Of a stretch of 64,000 bases of DNA, positions 31,954 through 43,398 are shown one piece after another (the stretch's first letter is position 1; the number at the start of each line of letters is the position of its first letter). The translations under genes and the position numbers were made by a program. Location: positions 18,384,791 through 18,448,790 of the forward strand of contig CM043013.1 in the NCBI GenBank assembly GCA_023678885.1, given 5' to 3'. The notes beneath the pieces were generated by a model that saw nothing but the letters and a program-made list of their open reading frames with translations, ran no database searches and was not told the DNA's origin. The DNA is from Pogostemon cablin. Taxonomy: Eukaryota; Streptophyta; Magnoliopsida; Lamiales; Lamiaceae.

Positions 31954-33329
31954 AGTGTGCCAGGTTTTTTTCTCTGATTCTTCTCATCTCTCTTCTATTT
32001 TTCACTTTACAGGTTGGGGTTTGATTGGTGGTTGATTTGGGTTATATGAAATTTATGCATGAGTGGTATGTACCGTATTGATGATATTGTGAGATTGATG
32101 GTGTTGATGGATATTATGCATTTGATGATGATGGATAGTTTAATATTGACTTTTTGGTATGCTTGTGCGATATACTTGTGATATGTGTTGATTTTGTTGA
32201 AGAGAAGCATGTATTGTTTGTTATTACTTGTAGTTTATATGGGAATTGAAATTGATTGCATGCTTTGAAGAGTGCTTAGGGAATCTATTACCCATGTGAG
32301 AATTTGAGCGTTTTAAATCATGCTAATACATGCATGATAGTTTATTCTGGTGAGAATCGTTCATATGATCGTATTCTAGAACTTGGCTTGGAGTCTTGTG
32401 CAAGACTTATGATTGATTAGTTATTAGAACATGATCTTAGGCCATTATTGTTTATTTGAGTCAATTAACTAAATTTTACCTTTCCATATATTGTATAAAT
32501 CATTGGAAGCCCTTTTGAGCCTTTAAAAGCTTTTTCTTTGGCAAGCCTTGATAAAAAGCCTTTATTTATCCTTTACTTGAGCTTTGTTGAATATCCTATT
32601 CATTAGTAGAGAGAACTGAGGTGAATAAATGCTAGCTTGAATGTGAAAAGAAGAGGAAGAAAATTTTATTGAGCGATATGAAGAAAAGAAAAAAAGATGG
32701 TTAAATCTTGTTTAGGGGTAGTGCATATGACCGGTACCCCGACTGCTTAGAAGGGTAATGCCCAAAATTGGTACCCTTGTACTTTGAAGAAAGAAGATGT
32801 TGATGTCGACATGAAGGAGGAAAAGTTAAATCGCAAAGATCATGAGAATAAGATGGAAATAAAGAAACTGTTTGTTGAAAAGCAAAAATTCCAAGGTAAC
32901 TCTATACTAGTGAATTAGTTACTTTATCTATATTTTCCTACCTTTACCAAAAAGCCAACATTATAACCCAAAAGCAAGTCCTTTGTGATCCTAGTAATGA
33001 ATTGATTATAAGTTGATTTTTGAGATACTTGACAAGCTTATGGTTATGCGGAAATATGAATTGACGATGAGCGTATATACTAACCTTGGAGTGTACATCT
33101 TTTACACTTGAGTAAGAGAGTAAACACTTATTCAGTGAGCTAGATGACTTAACACTCATAGAAGTATTGTGATTGATTGATGTTCTTACATAGATGAAAA
33201 GTATGATGACTGCATGTTTTGATTTGATGAATTACATGTGTTATTGAAGTTGTGCATATATGAGGATCTTGTGAATCATACTCTCTTGCCTTTGTTTTGA
33301 TTTTCATTGCCTCGGAACGAGCAACATAT
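31954..33329 (+). other. Athila A 3' untranslated spacer
   Basis: No ORF. It contains T/G-rich sequence, a tract related to the corresponding spacers of Athila C and D (AAGCCTTTTTGAGCC-type phrases, the hairpin pair, GTGTAAAAGATGTACACTC-type phrases) and the approach to the polypurine tract. Confidence 0.6.
32715..32777 (+). ncRNA. Tandem 26-nt hairpin pair in the 3' UTR of Athila A
   Basis: Hairpin 1 (32715-32740) has stem GGGGTA/TACCCC. Hairpin 2 (32752-32777) has stem AGGGTA/TACCCT and an inner CC/GG pair around a purine-rich loop. The spacer between them is 11 nt (GACTGCTTAGA). The same pair is found in Athila C and Athila D. Its role is unknown; conserved paired stems suggest an RNA element. 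Confidence 0.6.
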
Positions 33330-33342
33330 AAGTTTGGAGGTT
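33330..33342 (+). promoter_or_regulatory. 3' polypurine tract of Athila A
   Basis: AAGTTTGGAGGTT immediately precedes the 3' LTR start TGATAAGAGTG. The preceding phrase CTCGGAACGAGCAACATATA matches the CTCGTCCCGAG-type sequence before the 3' LTRs of Athila C and D. Confidence 0.75.
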
Positions 33343-33537
33343 TGATAAGAGTGATAATTCATGTGTTTTGAGCTCTGATTTGTGTGGAAATTGAGTATAA
33401 TTTGGGCGATTACCAAGGTATTGGTACGTTTATGGAAAATCCACGAATCAGAGGCTACTAAGGCTATTTGAGCATATTTATGTAGAAAAACAGGTCAGAA
33501 GTGCTCAGAATCGGAAAACACAAAGTTTGAGATGCTG
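33343..33537 (+). repeat. 3' LTR fragment of Athila A, cut by LTR B
   Basis: It matches the first 195 bp of the 5' LTR (TTGGTACGTTTATGG, CACGAATCAGAGGCTACT) and stops at GAGATGC, where the 5' LTR has GAGACGC. A new LTR start follows directly at 33538. Confidence 0.85.
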
Positions 33538-34166
33538 ATGAGAGTGTATATTCACGTATTTTGGGCTCTGATTTGTATGAAAATTGAGTACGATTGAGTC
33601 TTTTATTGAGACGAATCGAAATGTTTATGGAAAAGCCAGGAATCAGAGGATACAAGGGCTTTTTGAGTATATTTGTACATGAAAACAGATCAAAAGGGCT
33701 TGGAATTGGAAGTCACGCTTTTTGAGATAATTTTTTAGGGTTGTTCGACCTCAGGGCCTTGTTCGACCATCATCACCTTAATCGAACAAGGTGGTCAAGT
33801 CGAGCAAAAGATGCAGACACATACAGAGAGCTTGCTCGACCAAGGGGAGGTTGTTCGACCAACATCATCTTGGTCGAGCAGATGAGGCTTGATCGAACAA
33901 AATGTGCAAAAACTTACAGAAGGCTTGCTCGACCGTTGCTCGACCGTTGCTCGACCAATCAAGGTTGGTCGAATGGATTTTCACTGCTTCTATTTTTAAA
34001 AATTCTGGATTTCTTTTACCAAATTTGACGTATGCCTCAAGCAAAAGCCCATCATAGGCCCGTAAGGAAGTTACACGAGTATAAAAGAAGAGCTTTCGCA
34101 GGAGAAAAGATACACCACTTCATCATATATTCACCACCGAAACTCTACCATCATCCGAGGGAGCTG
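33538..34166 (+). repeat. LTR B, an Athila-type LTR (5' part only), interrupted by Athila C
   Basis: It starts TGATGAGAGTGTATATTCAC. The motif array at 33741-33974 has GTTCGACC/GGTCGAAC and GCTCGACC forms. TATAAAAG lies at 34081-34088. It stops at CGAGGGAGCTG (34166), where the Athila A LTR continues ACGGGGCTGTAGAG, so the element reading onward is interrupted by the start of the minus-strand LTR of Athila C. Whether B is a solo LTR or a full element cannot be told because its rest lies beyond the window. Confidence 0.8.
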
Positions 34167-35757
34167 TGATGAGCATTTTCTCAACACACAAAATAATCTC
34201 AAGTATGAAGGATATCAATTATAGTTTCGATAGGCGATCAAGTGATTATCGAACCCAAGGGACAGATTATTATCAATTTAATTATATTCTAATTAACTAA
34301 GACTATGTTAGCAAATTGGTTTTGAATAGTCACGAAACTAAATAACAAAGAATGTAGATAGTAAATTAAATAAACAAATAATGGAGAAAATACGATTGTG
34401 ATCAAGTAAGAAATTAGGTAGTTCGTCGGGTCATCAAGTTTTACTTATTAATTTCCTTTTCATGTGTTGATTTCCAACTCTATCTTGTGATCTATGGATG
34501 CATCACTAAACCATGCAAGTTTACGCTATAGACACAAGCAAACATGCGTATGACACGTGTGAATATTCTCGGAGAAAGAGATATAATTCACCCCCCTTTC
34601 TAGGTACTATCAGTATCAATTATTTCCCGTGCACTTAGTACTCTAGCAAGATATGATCTCCCTTTATAGGTACTATAAAGTTATACTCTTCCTACTTATT
34701 AACCCGAATAATATTCAATTAACAAGTATTCATATAAGACAGTTCTAATAAGACTTCGGAATCTCTTCACTTAGAATTATAACATGTAATCCTACTCAAC
34801 AGTGAACGCACTCAATCAATAACCAAGATATGTATTCAGACTCTACATAACAGTTAACGATGCACAAAACGACTGTGAGTATGAATTTAAAAGGCACAAT
34901 CTTATATAAAATAAACCACAAGTAGTGTTGTACGGAGTTTACACATGGAAATTCAATTAACTCATAAAACTTTCATAACCCTAGAACTATCGGAGTGGCT
35001 CTAGCCCATGATTGATCTAGGAACAATTATGGTTAATTGGTATGAACTTACTTGACTCGCCAGACGAACCTGTCTTCACTACTCCTCGGGATGATGGTAG
35101 GGTTTCGTTGATGGATGGATGATGAATGATCGTCGTGATGTCTTTCCTCCTGCGAAAGCTCTTCTTTTATACTTGTAAACTCTTCTTACGGGCCTTGAAT
35201 GGGCTTCTTGAGCGAACACATGCATTAAAAATACGAATATGGTAAGTTTTCGCATGTCAGTTCGACCAACAGGCCATGTCAAACTCTCCTCCCCTGGTCG
35301 AAACTCCAGGTCGAATCGACCTGTAAGTTGGTTGCGGGTCCCGGATTCGACCAAAATCCTAATCGAATCATATACTCTCTGGTCGAACTGCATGTACGTC
35401 TCTTTAAGCTTCTGGTTCGACCACGGTTCGACCAACTGGCTTGGTTGAACGGCAATGTCGTGGTCGAACGGCACTTCTGGCATTTTTTCTCCATCGGTTC
35501 AACCACAGGTGCTGGTCAAACTACCTCTTTCTTGGTTGAATCCCGTACCTGCTTGGTCAAATCCACCTCTAAATCTTCCTTTTCCGGATCCGATCACTTC
35601 CAGCTCATTTTCTTTCCAAAATCAACTCAAATAGCCTTGAAGACACCTGATTCGTGACTTTCCACCATATATATCGATTCATATCGAATTAAAACCATCT
35701 AACACACCTTTCGTACATGAATCCAGGCTCGAAACACTTGAATTTACACACTCATCG
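34167..35757 (-). repeat. 3' LTR of Athila C
   Basis: Its minus-strand end is TGATGAGCATTTTCTC at 34167, matching the ATGCCCATCA end of the Athila A LTR. Its minus-strand start is CGATGAGTGTG at 35757, where a T-to-C change has spoiled the first base of TGATGAG. The TATA box is TTTTATA at 35165-35171 (complement). The GGTTCGACC motif array lies at 35263-35563. Reported ORFs in this interval are LTR translations. Confidence 0.85.
35263..35563. repeat. GTTCGACC/GGTCGAAC motif array in the U3 of Athila C
   Basis: About fourteen copies in both orientations, with flanks mostly TT/AA (TTCGACC, GGTCGAA) in place of the GC flanks of Athila A. It lies 92 bp upstream of the TATA box in element orientation. 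Confidence 0.85.
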
Positions 35758-35772
35758 AACCCCCAAACTTAC
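35758..35772 (-). promoter_or_regulatory. 3' polypurine tract of Athila C
   Basis: On the minus strand TAAGTTTGGGGGTT sits directly before the LTR start at 35757. A CTCGGGACGAGCAACATG phrase precedes it. Confidence 0.75.
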
Positions 35773-37138
35773 ATGTTGCTCGTCCCGAGGCAACGCAATC
35801 AAAACCATAGAGTAGTGTAAAATTCACCCAGCTACCACATTCAATCCAATTCATATTCACACATGCAATTTCATCAATCGAACACAAGTATCACCAGCAT
35901 CATATATATCATCCATGCAAAACATCACTCAATTATAACGCAATTCGGAGTACGAAGTCATCTAGCTCACAGGATAAGTGTTTACTCTCACTCTCTAGTG
36001 TAAAAGATGTATACTTCAATAGATTAATATACGCTCATATCAATTTATATTTCTGCGTAACCATAAGCTTGGCAAGAGTCTCAAAAATCAACTTACAATC
36101 AATTCATTACTAGGATCACAAAGGACTTGGTCTTGGGTTGTAATGTTGGCTCTTTGGTAAAGGTAGGAAAATTTAGGTAAAGTGACTAATTCAATTCACT
36201 AGTAGAGAATTACCTTGGAATTTTGTTTTTGGTCATATAGCTTCATCTTTGCTTCCAATTTCTTCTCATAATCTTCATGGTTTGAACTCTCCTTCTTTTC
36301 CTTAGCATCAACATCATCTTTCTTTTCATTGAGCAAGGGTACCAATTTCGGGCACTACCCTTCTAAGCAGTTGTGGCACCGGTTTCAGGCACTACCCCTA
36401 AATAAGATTTAACCATACTTTCTTTTTTCATGTTTCTCAACCAATCTTCTACCTTCTTCATTCTTACAAGCACTTATTCACCTCAACTCTCTACTAATGA
36501 ATATGGTATTCAACAAGGCTCAAGTAAGTTAAATAAGGCTTTTCTATCAAGGCTTGCAAAAAAAAAAGCTTTTTAAGACTCAAAATGGCTTCCAATGATA
36601 CATATTATAAGGTAAGGTAAAATTTTGGCTAAGTACTCAAATACACAATAATGGCCTAAGATCATGTCCTAGCAGTTCGTCAATCATAAGTCTCACACAA
36701 GACTCCAAGTCAAGTTCTAGAATACGGACATACGAATGATTCTCACAAGAATAAACTATCATGAACTGGCATGATTCATACGGCTCAAATTCCCACATGG
36801 GTAAATAGAATCCTAAGTACTCCTCATAGCATATAATCAAGATCCATTTCATAATGAACTCCACATACTTATCAAGTTATACATGCTTCTCATCAATAAA
36901 AATCAACACGTGTAAAATATGAATGCAACATACTAATGCCAAGAACCCACATATCATGACAATCCATACAAGTATCTCCAACCAATTCCATCCTCAAGTA
37001 TCAATCATCACATCTCAATATACATCCAATTATACCAATATATGTACATGCCACTCACACCACAAATACCCATCCTGTAAAGAGAAAAAGAGAAGGGAGA
37101 TAAGATGAAACAGACAAAGAGCAAAAACCTGATGCAAC
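35773..37138 (-). other. Athila C 3' untranslated spacer
   Basis: No ORF of note. It shares phrases with the same spacers of Athila A and D (for example the hairpin pair at 36336-36398 and ATAAGTGTTTACTCTC). It runs from the accessory ORF stop at 37139 to the polypurine tract. Confidence 0.6.
36336..36398 (-). ncRNA. Tandem 26-nt hairpin pair in the 3' UTR of Athila C
   Basis: In element sense, hairpin 1 is 36398-36373 (5' arm GGGGTA, 3' arm decayed to TGCCAC) and hairpin 2 is 36361-36336 with stem AGGGTA/TACCCT. The loop reads GTGCCCGAAATTGG in hairpin 2. The spacer is 11 nt, AACTGCTTAGA, nearly identical to that of Athila A. Confidence 0.6.
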
Positions 37139-37587
37139 CTACTCCTCCAGAGCATCATCATCACTCGCATCCTTCTCATCATCACCATCACTCATCTCCG
37201 AGCGCAATCGATCCAAATCTCTATAAAGATTATTTAGCTTCCTATCCAATTCACGCTCATCAGCATGCATTTTCCCCAATCTCCTATCCATCTCCACATA
37301 ATTGTTCTGCAGTGTGGTGTACCTCGCATTCAGTGCTGCGTAGTTCGCATTCGCCAATTTCAGCTGCCTAATCATCTCCTGCTGGTTTGCATTGAGTGTG
37401 GCAAAATGCTCATGAATCAATCGAAACTGATCCTGATAGTAAGCATCAGGACCAGCCCATTGCTGTTGTGGCACCGCTGGAATGGGACGTGGTAGCATCT
37501 CGTGCGGCTGCGGATCTCCCATCTCCAGATCCACCTGATCCAGTCCATGCTCCTGCTGCTGCTGTGGCTGTAGCCGAGGCTGAAACC
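37139..37587 (-). pseudogene. Athila C accessory ORF, C-terminal part
   Basis: A Gln-rich stretch (QPQQQQ) is followed by a coiled-coil block with EHFATLNANQQEMIRQLKLA, NYAALNARYTTLQNNYVEMD, RELDRKLNNLYRDLDRLR and an acidic tail ending DDDALEE; stop at 37139. It corresponds to 31530-31953 of Athila A. The upstream part of the ORF continues at 45338 because Athila D is inserted at 37588. The few extra residues in the open frame before this point belong to the LTR of Athila D. Confidence 0.8.
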
Positions 37588-39536
37588 TGATGCGTGTTTC
37601 TTTGAAGGCAAAATTAATCCCCAAGTATTAAGAATATCAGTTGCAGCTTAAGCAAGCGACCAAGTGAATATCGAATCCAAAGGACTACGTATTATCAATT
37701 TAATTATTATTTAAATTAATTAAGATAAGATGGAAAATAAGATTGAGGTTTGAATTAATAATCTACTAACAAAAATATAAAAATAACTATTAAAATAAAA
37801 TAAACACTAGAAGAATTACGAAAGTGGAACAAGTAGGAGAATAGGTAACTCTAGGATAATCCAGTTTCACGTATTAATTTTCCTTTCGTGTGTTGATATC
37901 CGACTCTGCCTTGTAGAATATGGACGCATCACTAAAACATGCATATCTACTCTATAGACACAAGTAAACATGCATGTAATGCGTGTGAATAATCTCGGAG
38001 CAAGAGATATAATTTCACCCCATTTCTAGGTACTATCAGTATCAATTATTTACCTGGCCCATTGGTACTCTAACCCGATATGATCTCCTTTTATAGGTAC
38101 TATAAAATTATCCTCTTTATCCTGCTTAATAACCCGAATTCAATTCAATTAATAAGTATTCATATACAATAGTTCTAATGAAGTTTCGGATTCTCTTTAC
38201 TTAGAATCATAACATGGAATTCTGTTCAACGGTGAACGCACTCAATCTACAACCAAGATATATATTCAGACTCTATATACCAATTAAAGATGCACAAAAT
38301 GACCATGAATATGGATTAAGAAAGTACAATCTTATGTAAAATAAATCCACAAGTAGTGTTGTACGGAGTTTACACATGAAAGTTTAATTAATTCGTAAAA
38401 ACCTTCAGAACCCTAGTTCTACTAAAAAGGCTATACCCCATGATGTTATGAAGAACAATCATGGGGGTTGGATAGATCTTACCCATATGTCCAGAAAATA
38501 CAAGATAAATTAGAAAATGAAAGAAACCCTAAATGTGGGTGTCCTCGCATCCTTCTCTATCTTGAATCGTTCTCTTGGTTCTCCTCTTGATTCCACAAAC
38601 GAATCTTCAAAGTGATGGGCGGATGGAGGAAAGGATGTGGATGATGGTTGGGGGTGATCCCCCCTTGTGGGGTGTAGGATGGTTGTGTTGTGTTGTATAT
38701 CTTCTTGGTATGATCTATATCCCATTTTATACTTGTAAGCTCTCCTTATGGACCTAGGATGGGCTTTTTCTTGGAAAATACGCAAATAACAAGCACTAGG
38801 GGTGTAAAAATTGAATTTGGACGCGTCCCAGGCATGTGGTTCGACCTAGGGTTCGACCTAGGGCTTGGTCGAACCATGGTCGAATCGAAATCAGTGATTT
38901 TTCGCACTTCAGGCTTCTGGTTCGACCAAAAGGGTTGTGGTTCGACCAAACTATCTTATCAAACCAAACTGTCATGATCGAATCACACTTGCGCCATCTC
39001 ACTGTTTAGCGTATAGCTTCCACATCCGGACTCCGATTTGAGTGATTCTTGTGCTTACACGATCCTCTCTTCCTTGGCTTTCTATCCATATAAAAAACTC
39101 TCAAAAATCTAAGATTTGAAGGTGTAACAAGCCATGGAAAGTGACACAGCCATTCTGTTTAGCACATCTCACGCGACGTCACCATTGTGCTCATAACTTC
39201 CTCGTTTAGATTCCGATTGGGTGTTCTTTACGCCAAAATGACCCTCTTCAGTGGATTTCTAACCATATATCGTACTTCCATTTCAGAGCTCCACAAGAAC
39301 ACATAAATATTATACAAGTTGGACGTGCGTTTTTCAGTATTCTTGCACAAGTTGCACCTTTTTCTTCAACTTTGCACTTTTGATCCTTTTTCCACCTAAA
39401 ACATAATAAAACACCTCAAGTGCACCTTTTTCTCACATATATTGAATATAAGACCCTTGTGTTAATATATCACAACAATATCAATCAAAAAGGTGTTCAA
39501 TTGGACATTAAGACACGTTAATTTCCACTCTCATCA
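37588..39536 (-). repeat. 3' LTR of Athila D
   Basis: The minus-strand start is TGATGAGAGTGGAAATTAAC at 39536 and the end is ATGCGCATCA-type (here CACGCATCA) at 37588; 1949 bp. TTTTATA lies at 38725-38731, and the motif array at 38837-38990 includes a perfect GGTTCGACC (38850-38858) / GGTCGAACC (38867-38875) pair. Two copies of the ATCCGGACTCCGATTTGAG-type block lie at about 39010 and 39190. Confidence 0.9.
38837..38990. repeat. GGTTCGACC/GGTCGAACC motif array in the U3 of Athila D (3' LTR)
   Basis: Seven or eight copies with T/A flanks. It lies 106 bp from the TATA box. The pair at 38850-38875 is a perfect 9-bp inverted repeat with an 8-base spacer. Confidence 0.85.
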
Positions 39537-39550
39537 ATCCCCCAAACTTA
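39537..39550 (-). promoter_or_regulatory. 3' polypurine tract of Athila D
   Basis: On the minus strand TAAGTTTGGGGGAT directly precedes the LTR start TGATGAGAG. Confidence 0.8.
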
Positions 39551-40136
39551 CACGTTACTCGTCCCGAGTCAACAAAATAAAAATAAAGAGAAAGAGTGTA
39601 AGAAAATTAGTGGGAAAACAAGGATTATGACCAATACCCCATTCCAAATACAATTGTCCTCGACTTAGGTCGTGCAACTCTCATTACATGTAATAATCAT
39701 TAATTCATAGCATACGAGATAAGACAATCACCACCAATTCAAATGCTCCATTGACATGTTCTCACAGGAAGTATATATCACTCGCACTCAAGTGTAAAAG
39801 ATGTACACTTATGGATTAAGGTGTTTATGCTCAGATTCAATTCAAGTGCGTAACCATGAGCTTGCCAAAAGTATCAAACTCTCTACCACTATTATTATAA
39901 TTCGGTAATGAGATCAAAAAGGACTTTTCTTTTGGATGTAATGTTGGCTCTTGGGTAAGGGTAGGAACCATATGGATACAGTGACTCAATTAGTAGAGAA
40001 TTAAAACAGGAGATCTTTTATACTTCAATTTTTTTACACTTCAAGGCTATCCAGCTTCATGCTCTTCTAATTTTCTTTTATCTCCTTTTTCTTCAAGCTC
40101 AACATTTTTCCTTCTTTTCTTTTTTTTTCCTTTCTT

Positions 40137-40197
40137 GAGGTACAAGTTTCGGGCACTACCTCTAACATCTCGGGGTACCAGTTTCGGGCACTACCCC
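40137..40197 (-). ncRNA. Tandem 26-nt hairpin pair in the 3' UTR of Athila D
   Basis: In element sense, hairpin 1 is 40197-40172 with stem GGGGTA/TACCCC and loop GTGCCCGAAACTGG. Hairpin 2 is 40162-40137 with stem GAGGTA/TACCTC and loop GTGCCCGAAACTTG. The A-T pair at the second position replaces the G-C pair of the other copies on both arms. The spacer is 9 nt. Confidence 0.65.
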
Positions 40198-41204
40198 TAA
40201 ACAACTTATTTTTCAACTCATATTTTCCAGCTCATAATCACTTGTACAGCTCCAAATATTTTATTCCTTCCAAACTCCATAAAAATCAATTCACACACTT
40301 TGACAACATTTAATTCTCCACTAAATATAGGAATTTAAGACTCAAATAGGATATCAAAGTGGCTATCTTCGTCGGTTGCCAAAGAAATAAGACTTTTAGG
40401 CTCAACGGGGCTAACTACGGATTAAACATCATTCGGTAGGGAATTATTTGGATAAGTGACTCATAAATTTAAGGATGGCCTTAGATCATCTTCTATTATC
40501 TAACATAACACGTAGTTTCAAGTAAGAAAAGAGGTAAGTTCTAGAATACACACACAAGAACGATACTCACCTGAAAAAAAATATCATGTGATTATTTACA
40601 TGATCAATGAGGCTCAAAATCTCACATGGATTTTTAACAAGTAACAGAGCACCTTTCATGGTAAGTAATATCCCACAAGTACACATAGAACTTCATATCG
40701 CAATATAACTCAAGTACACTTTCTTCATCAATTTCAAGAGCATATGAATTCCCAGCACAATTTAAACAATATAAGCTCACATGGATCACCAAAAAATATA
40801 AACTCAATCCTTTCACTCCCTGAATTGAAAGAACAAATAAAAATTAGAATAAAAAAATGAGAGCACCTGATTTTTCTTTAACGTATGCACGAGCTCCTCG
40901 AATTGTTCAACTCGATCAGGTCAAAGCCTTAGTGTAAAACTCGTCTTGCCACTCTTGTTACATTTTCTATCATCAAAACTCTAGCACACCTCATCATCAA
41001 AGATTTATAAAATAAGAGAACTATAAGAAAGACTCAATTGACTATCTAATCGACTCCACACACTAGAAACACCACTGAACACTAAGCAAATTGCAAAAAA
41101 TCGACACATCAAAACCGATTAAAGTTTCAACATACCGCAAAAAATCAACTCCCGTAGAAAACATTACAAAAAAAAGATTATACTCTTAGTGCTTCAATGA
41201 GGTA

Positions 41205-41250
41205 ATAACATCACACCCCCCAAACTTAGTAAAAATATAAGTTGAAACAA
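41205..41250 (-). promoter_or_regulatory. Internal polypurine tract of Athila D
   Basis: On the minus strand ACTAAGTTTGGGGGGTGTGATG lies at about 41205-41230, in the same place and context as in Athila A and C. The left arm of the inverted repeat is decayed. Confidence 0.6.
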
Positions 41251-41421
41251 AGTCTGCAAAGAGATGTAATTGCCGATTAGTAAGCACCTTAAATATAAAA
41301 ATTTCTTACTCACATGAAAGAAATAAAGCAATAAAACGGAAGGGCAAGCCCCCAACAGGCCCTCATATTTAACGTCGGAGAGTCACGATGGTAGAGGACG
41401 GTCTTCCCGCATCCTCACCTT

Positions 41422-41643
41422 CTAGTACTTCCTTTCCCTCTTCTTGTCTACACTCAACACCTCACCTTTCTTGGTCACAAATATATGATCCTTGGAATTT
41501 CCTTCCTCCCATGGCTGTCTAGACTCCTCCTTGTCAATCTTCCACTTAAATTTAGAATCATCTGTCTTAGAAAAATTAAGATTAAACAAGTTAGAAACCA
41601 CATCTATGCTCTTGCACGATTGAGTCTCCATGGGCATCTTCAC
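41422..41643 (-). pseudogene. Athila D protease tail joined to the post-pol region
   Basis: The start MKMPMETQSCKSIDVV matches the stretch just after the Athila A protease (KMSMET..YYSIDVEEE at about 25715-25760). What follows is a Lys/Glu-rich tail, and then the post-pol spacer. This marks the pol deletion junction. Confidence 0.6.
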
Positions 41644-41747
41644 TCTTCCCCACTTCTTCTCAACTATAAGCTCAGTATTCTATCCTTGGAATGGCACTGG
41701 AGTAGAATCAACATCATGTAAAGCATTTGGCATGAAAAACAGTGTCG

Positions 41748-42095
41748 AACAAGGTGGTTCGACCTCGGTTCGACCTTGAGGGTTGGTCGAACCATGCTTG
41801 ACGTGATCAAATCGCACTTCAGATAAAATAGGGGATCGCGAACAGGCTGGATCGACCACGGTTCGACCAATTGGGTTGGTCGAACCATGATAGTCATGGT
41901 CGAATCGTCTTTTTAGAAAAATTGGATACTCGAGACAGGATAGTTCGATCGGTGTTTGACCAGCCGATTTGGTCGAACCATCTTGATCCTGGTCAAATCG
42001 CTTAGCTGGGACCTCCAGATGTCGCCCAGGTGCCTGGTTCGACCTCCTCTATTTGGTTCGACCTGATGTGTTAGTCGAATCGAGGTCGAATCGGG
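41748..42095. repeat. GGTTCGACC/GGTCGAACC motif array in the gag-protease linker of Athila D
   Basis: About sixteen copies in both orientations, with T/A flanks as in this element's LTRs. The array occupies the same place as the GC-flanked array of Athila A at 24738-24898. Confidence 0.85.
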
Positions 42096-43290
42096 CTCCT
42101 GATGTTTCTAAATTCGATTCTGGCATTATCGGTCCCCCATACTGTGTTCCAGGCCTTAACGTGATGGCATGGCACTGCTTCGGATTCATTATGCCTTGAG
42201 ATGGGAACATTTTGTTTTCCAACGTTTGTGTCAATTGATTCACATTCCCAGCCATCTGCCCTATCATCAAAGTAAGCTCCTTCATCTTCTTAGACAAATC
42301 TGCATGATTAGAGTTCATAGTAGCTTCAAGATGATCAACCCTTGCATCATTCCTAGCCATGTATTGATTGAAGGTATCTTCAACACTCTTCACTTCGTGG
42401 TGCTGTGTACTAGGCCCCCTTAGTGTCAACTCTATAATCTGCTTCTGCTGGGACTCTAGTAGCTTGTTGATGTTAGCTAGGCTAGAGACTATCTCATCAT
42501 CCCTATTCGGCTTCACCACTTGATGTTCAACATGTTCCACCTTACCAAGTACTTATGATCCTCTATCTCTCTCTACAGGCCAGTCACGTGAATTTATGGA
42601 GATGTCTTCAAACAACTTTTCTGCTTCTATTGCTGTTTTAGAAAATAGCGCTCCACCTGACGATGCATCAATAATAACACGCAACTCACAATCCAATCCA
42701 TAGTAGAAGATACTTATGTATTGATCCTTAGACATTCCATGTTGTGGACACCTCCTGAGCATATCTTTAAACCTATCCCACGCCTCATGAAATTTCTCAC
42801 CCTGATTCATAATAAATTGGGTGATATCTTGCCTCATCCTTAAGATCCTTGAGGGTGGCATGTATCTCTCTAAAACTTCTGCTGCAGTTGGTCCCATGTA
42901 GTACAATCTGTGGCATCAAGAGTCTCATACCATTCTTCAGCCTTACCAATCAAAGAGAACTTGAATAAGGCGATCTGCCTAGTATTATCATTATCTCCAG
43001 CGTCCTTCTGAGTGTTTTCATAACCGAGGAATCTTTTGAGATGCTGATATGGATCTTCAAAACAACCTCCAGAAAAGGGATTCTTCTCCACCATATTAAT
43101 AAGAGCGGGATGTATCTCAAAATCATCATCTTACCCCCTTGCTCCTATCAACCCTATGTTGCCAATCCCATAGTTCGTGAAAATTTCCATATTGCAACAT
43201 TATCCGGATTCTGCCTTGCTCCGGTCATGTTCAACTCAGCGTGTTATTCTACCTTTCCTTCCTCTACTTTTCTAGTGCACAAGTACCTGA
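42096..43290 (-). pseudogene. gag: Athila D gag
   Basis: Pieces on the minus strand are 42870-43094 (VEKNPFSGGCFEDPYQHLKRFLGYE, KFSLIGKAEEWYETLDATDCTTW), 42553-42906 (LERYMPPSRILRMRQDITQF, FHEAWDRFKDMLRRCPQHGMS, SGGALFSKTAIEAEKLFEDIS) and 42096-42540 (LANINKLLESQQKQI, NQYMARNDARVDHLEATMN, LTLMIGQMAGNVNQL). A frameshift near 42890 and a stop near 42550 separate them. The C-terminal piece ends CHAITLRPGTQYGG, the usual border before the linker. It is better preserved than the Athila A gag. Confidence 0.85.
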
Positions 43291-43374
43291 AAAAATTCAA
43301 TGTTAGATAAAAATAAATAATCATAAATAAAAGTCTTAATCAAACTAGAAATAATAAACTAATAATAACAGCCG

Positions 43375-43392
43375 TCCCCAGTAACGGCGCCA
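43375..43392 (-). promoter_or_regulatory. Primer binding site of Athila D (tRNA-Asp type)
   Basis: On the minus strand TGGCGCCGTTACTGGGGA, 6 bp from the LTR end at 43399. It differs from the standard Athila site at two positions. Confidence 0.85.
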
Positions 43393-43398
43393 AGAACT

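Larger units (their letters stand above)
21469..33537 (+). mobile_element. Athila A: Ty3/gypsy Athila-type retrotransposon
   Basis: Element order is 5' LTR, tRNA-Asp-type primer site, gag, protease, RT-RNase H, integrase, internal polypurine tract, motif array, accessory ORF, hairpin pair, polypurine tract and a 3' LTR fragment. The gag and pol motifs (FSNGAL, CPQHGMS, DLGASIN, FMDDFSVFG) and the post-pol ORF place it with Athila. All ORFs carry stops or frameshifts. The 3' LTR is cut at 33537 by LTR B, so the rest of this LTR and the right copy of the target site (left copy GTCGT, 21464-21468) must lie outside the window. Confidence 0.9.

Noticed and set aside
35079..35657. ORFs on both strands in 35079-35657
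   Set aside because: They lie within the Athila C LTR and read through the GTTCGACC array.
37139..37624. The 161-aa minus-strand ORF as an independent gene
   Set aside because: Its first 12 or so codons lie in the LTR of Athila D; the rest is the C-terminus of the interrupted Athila C accessory ORF.
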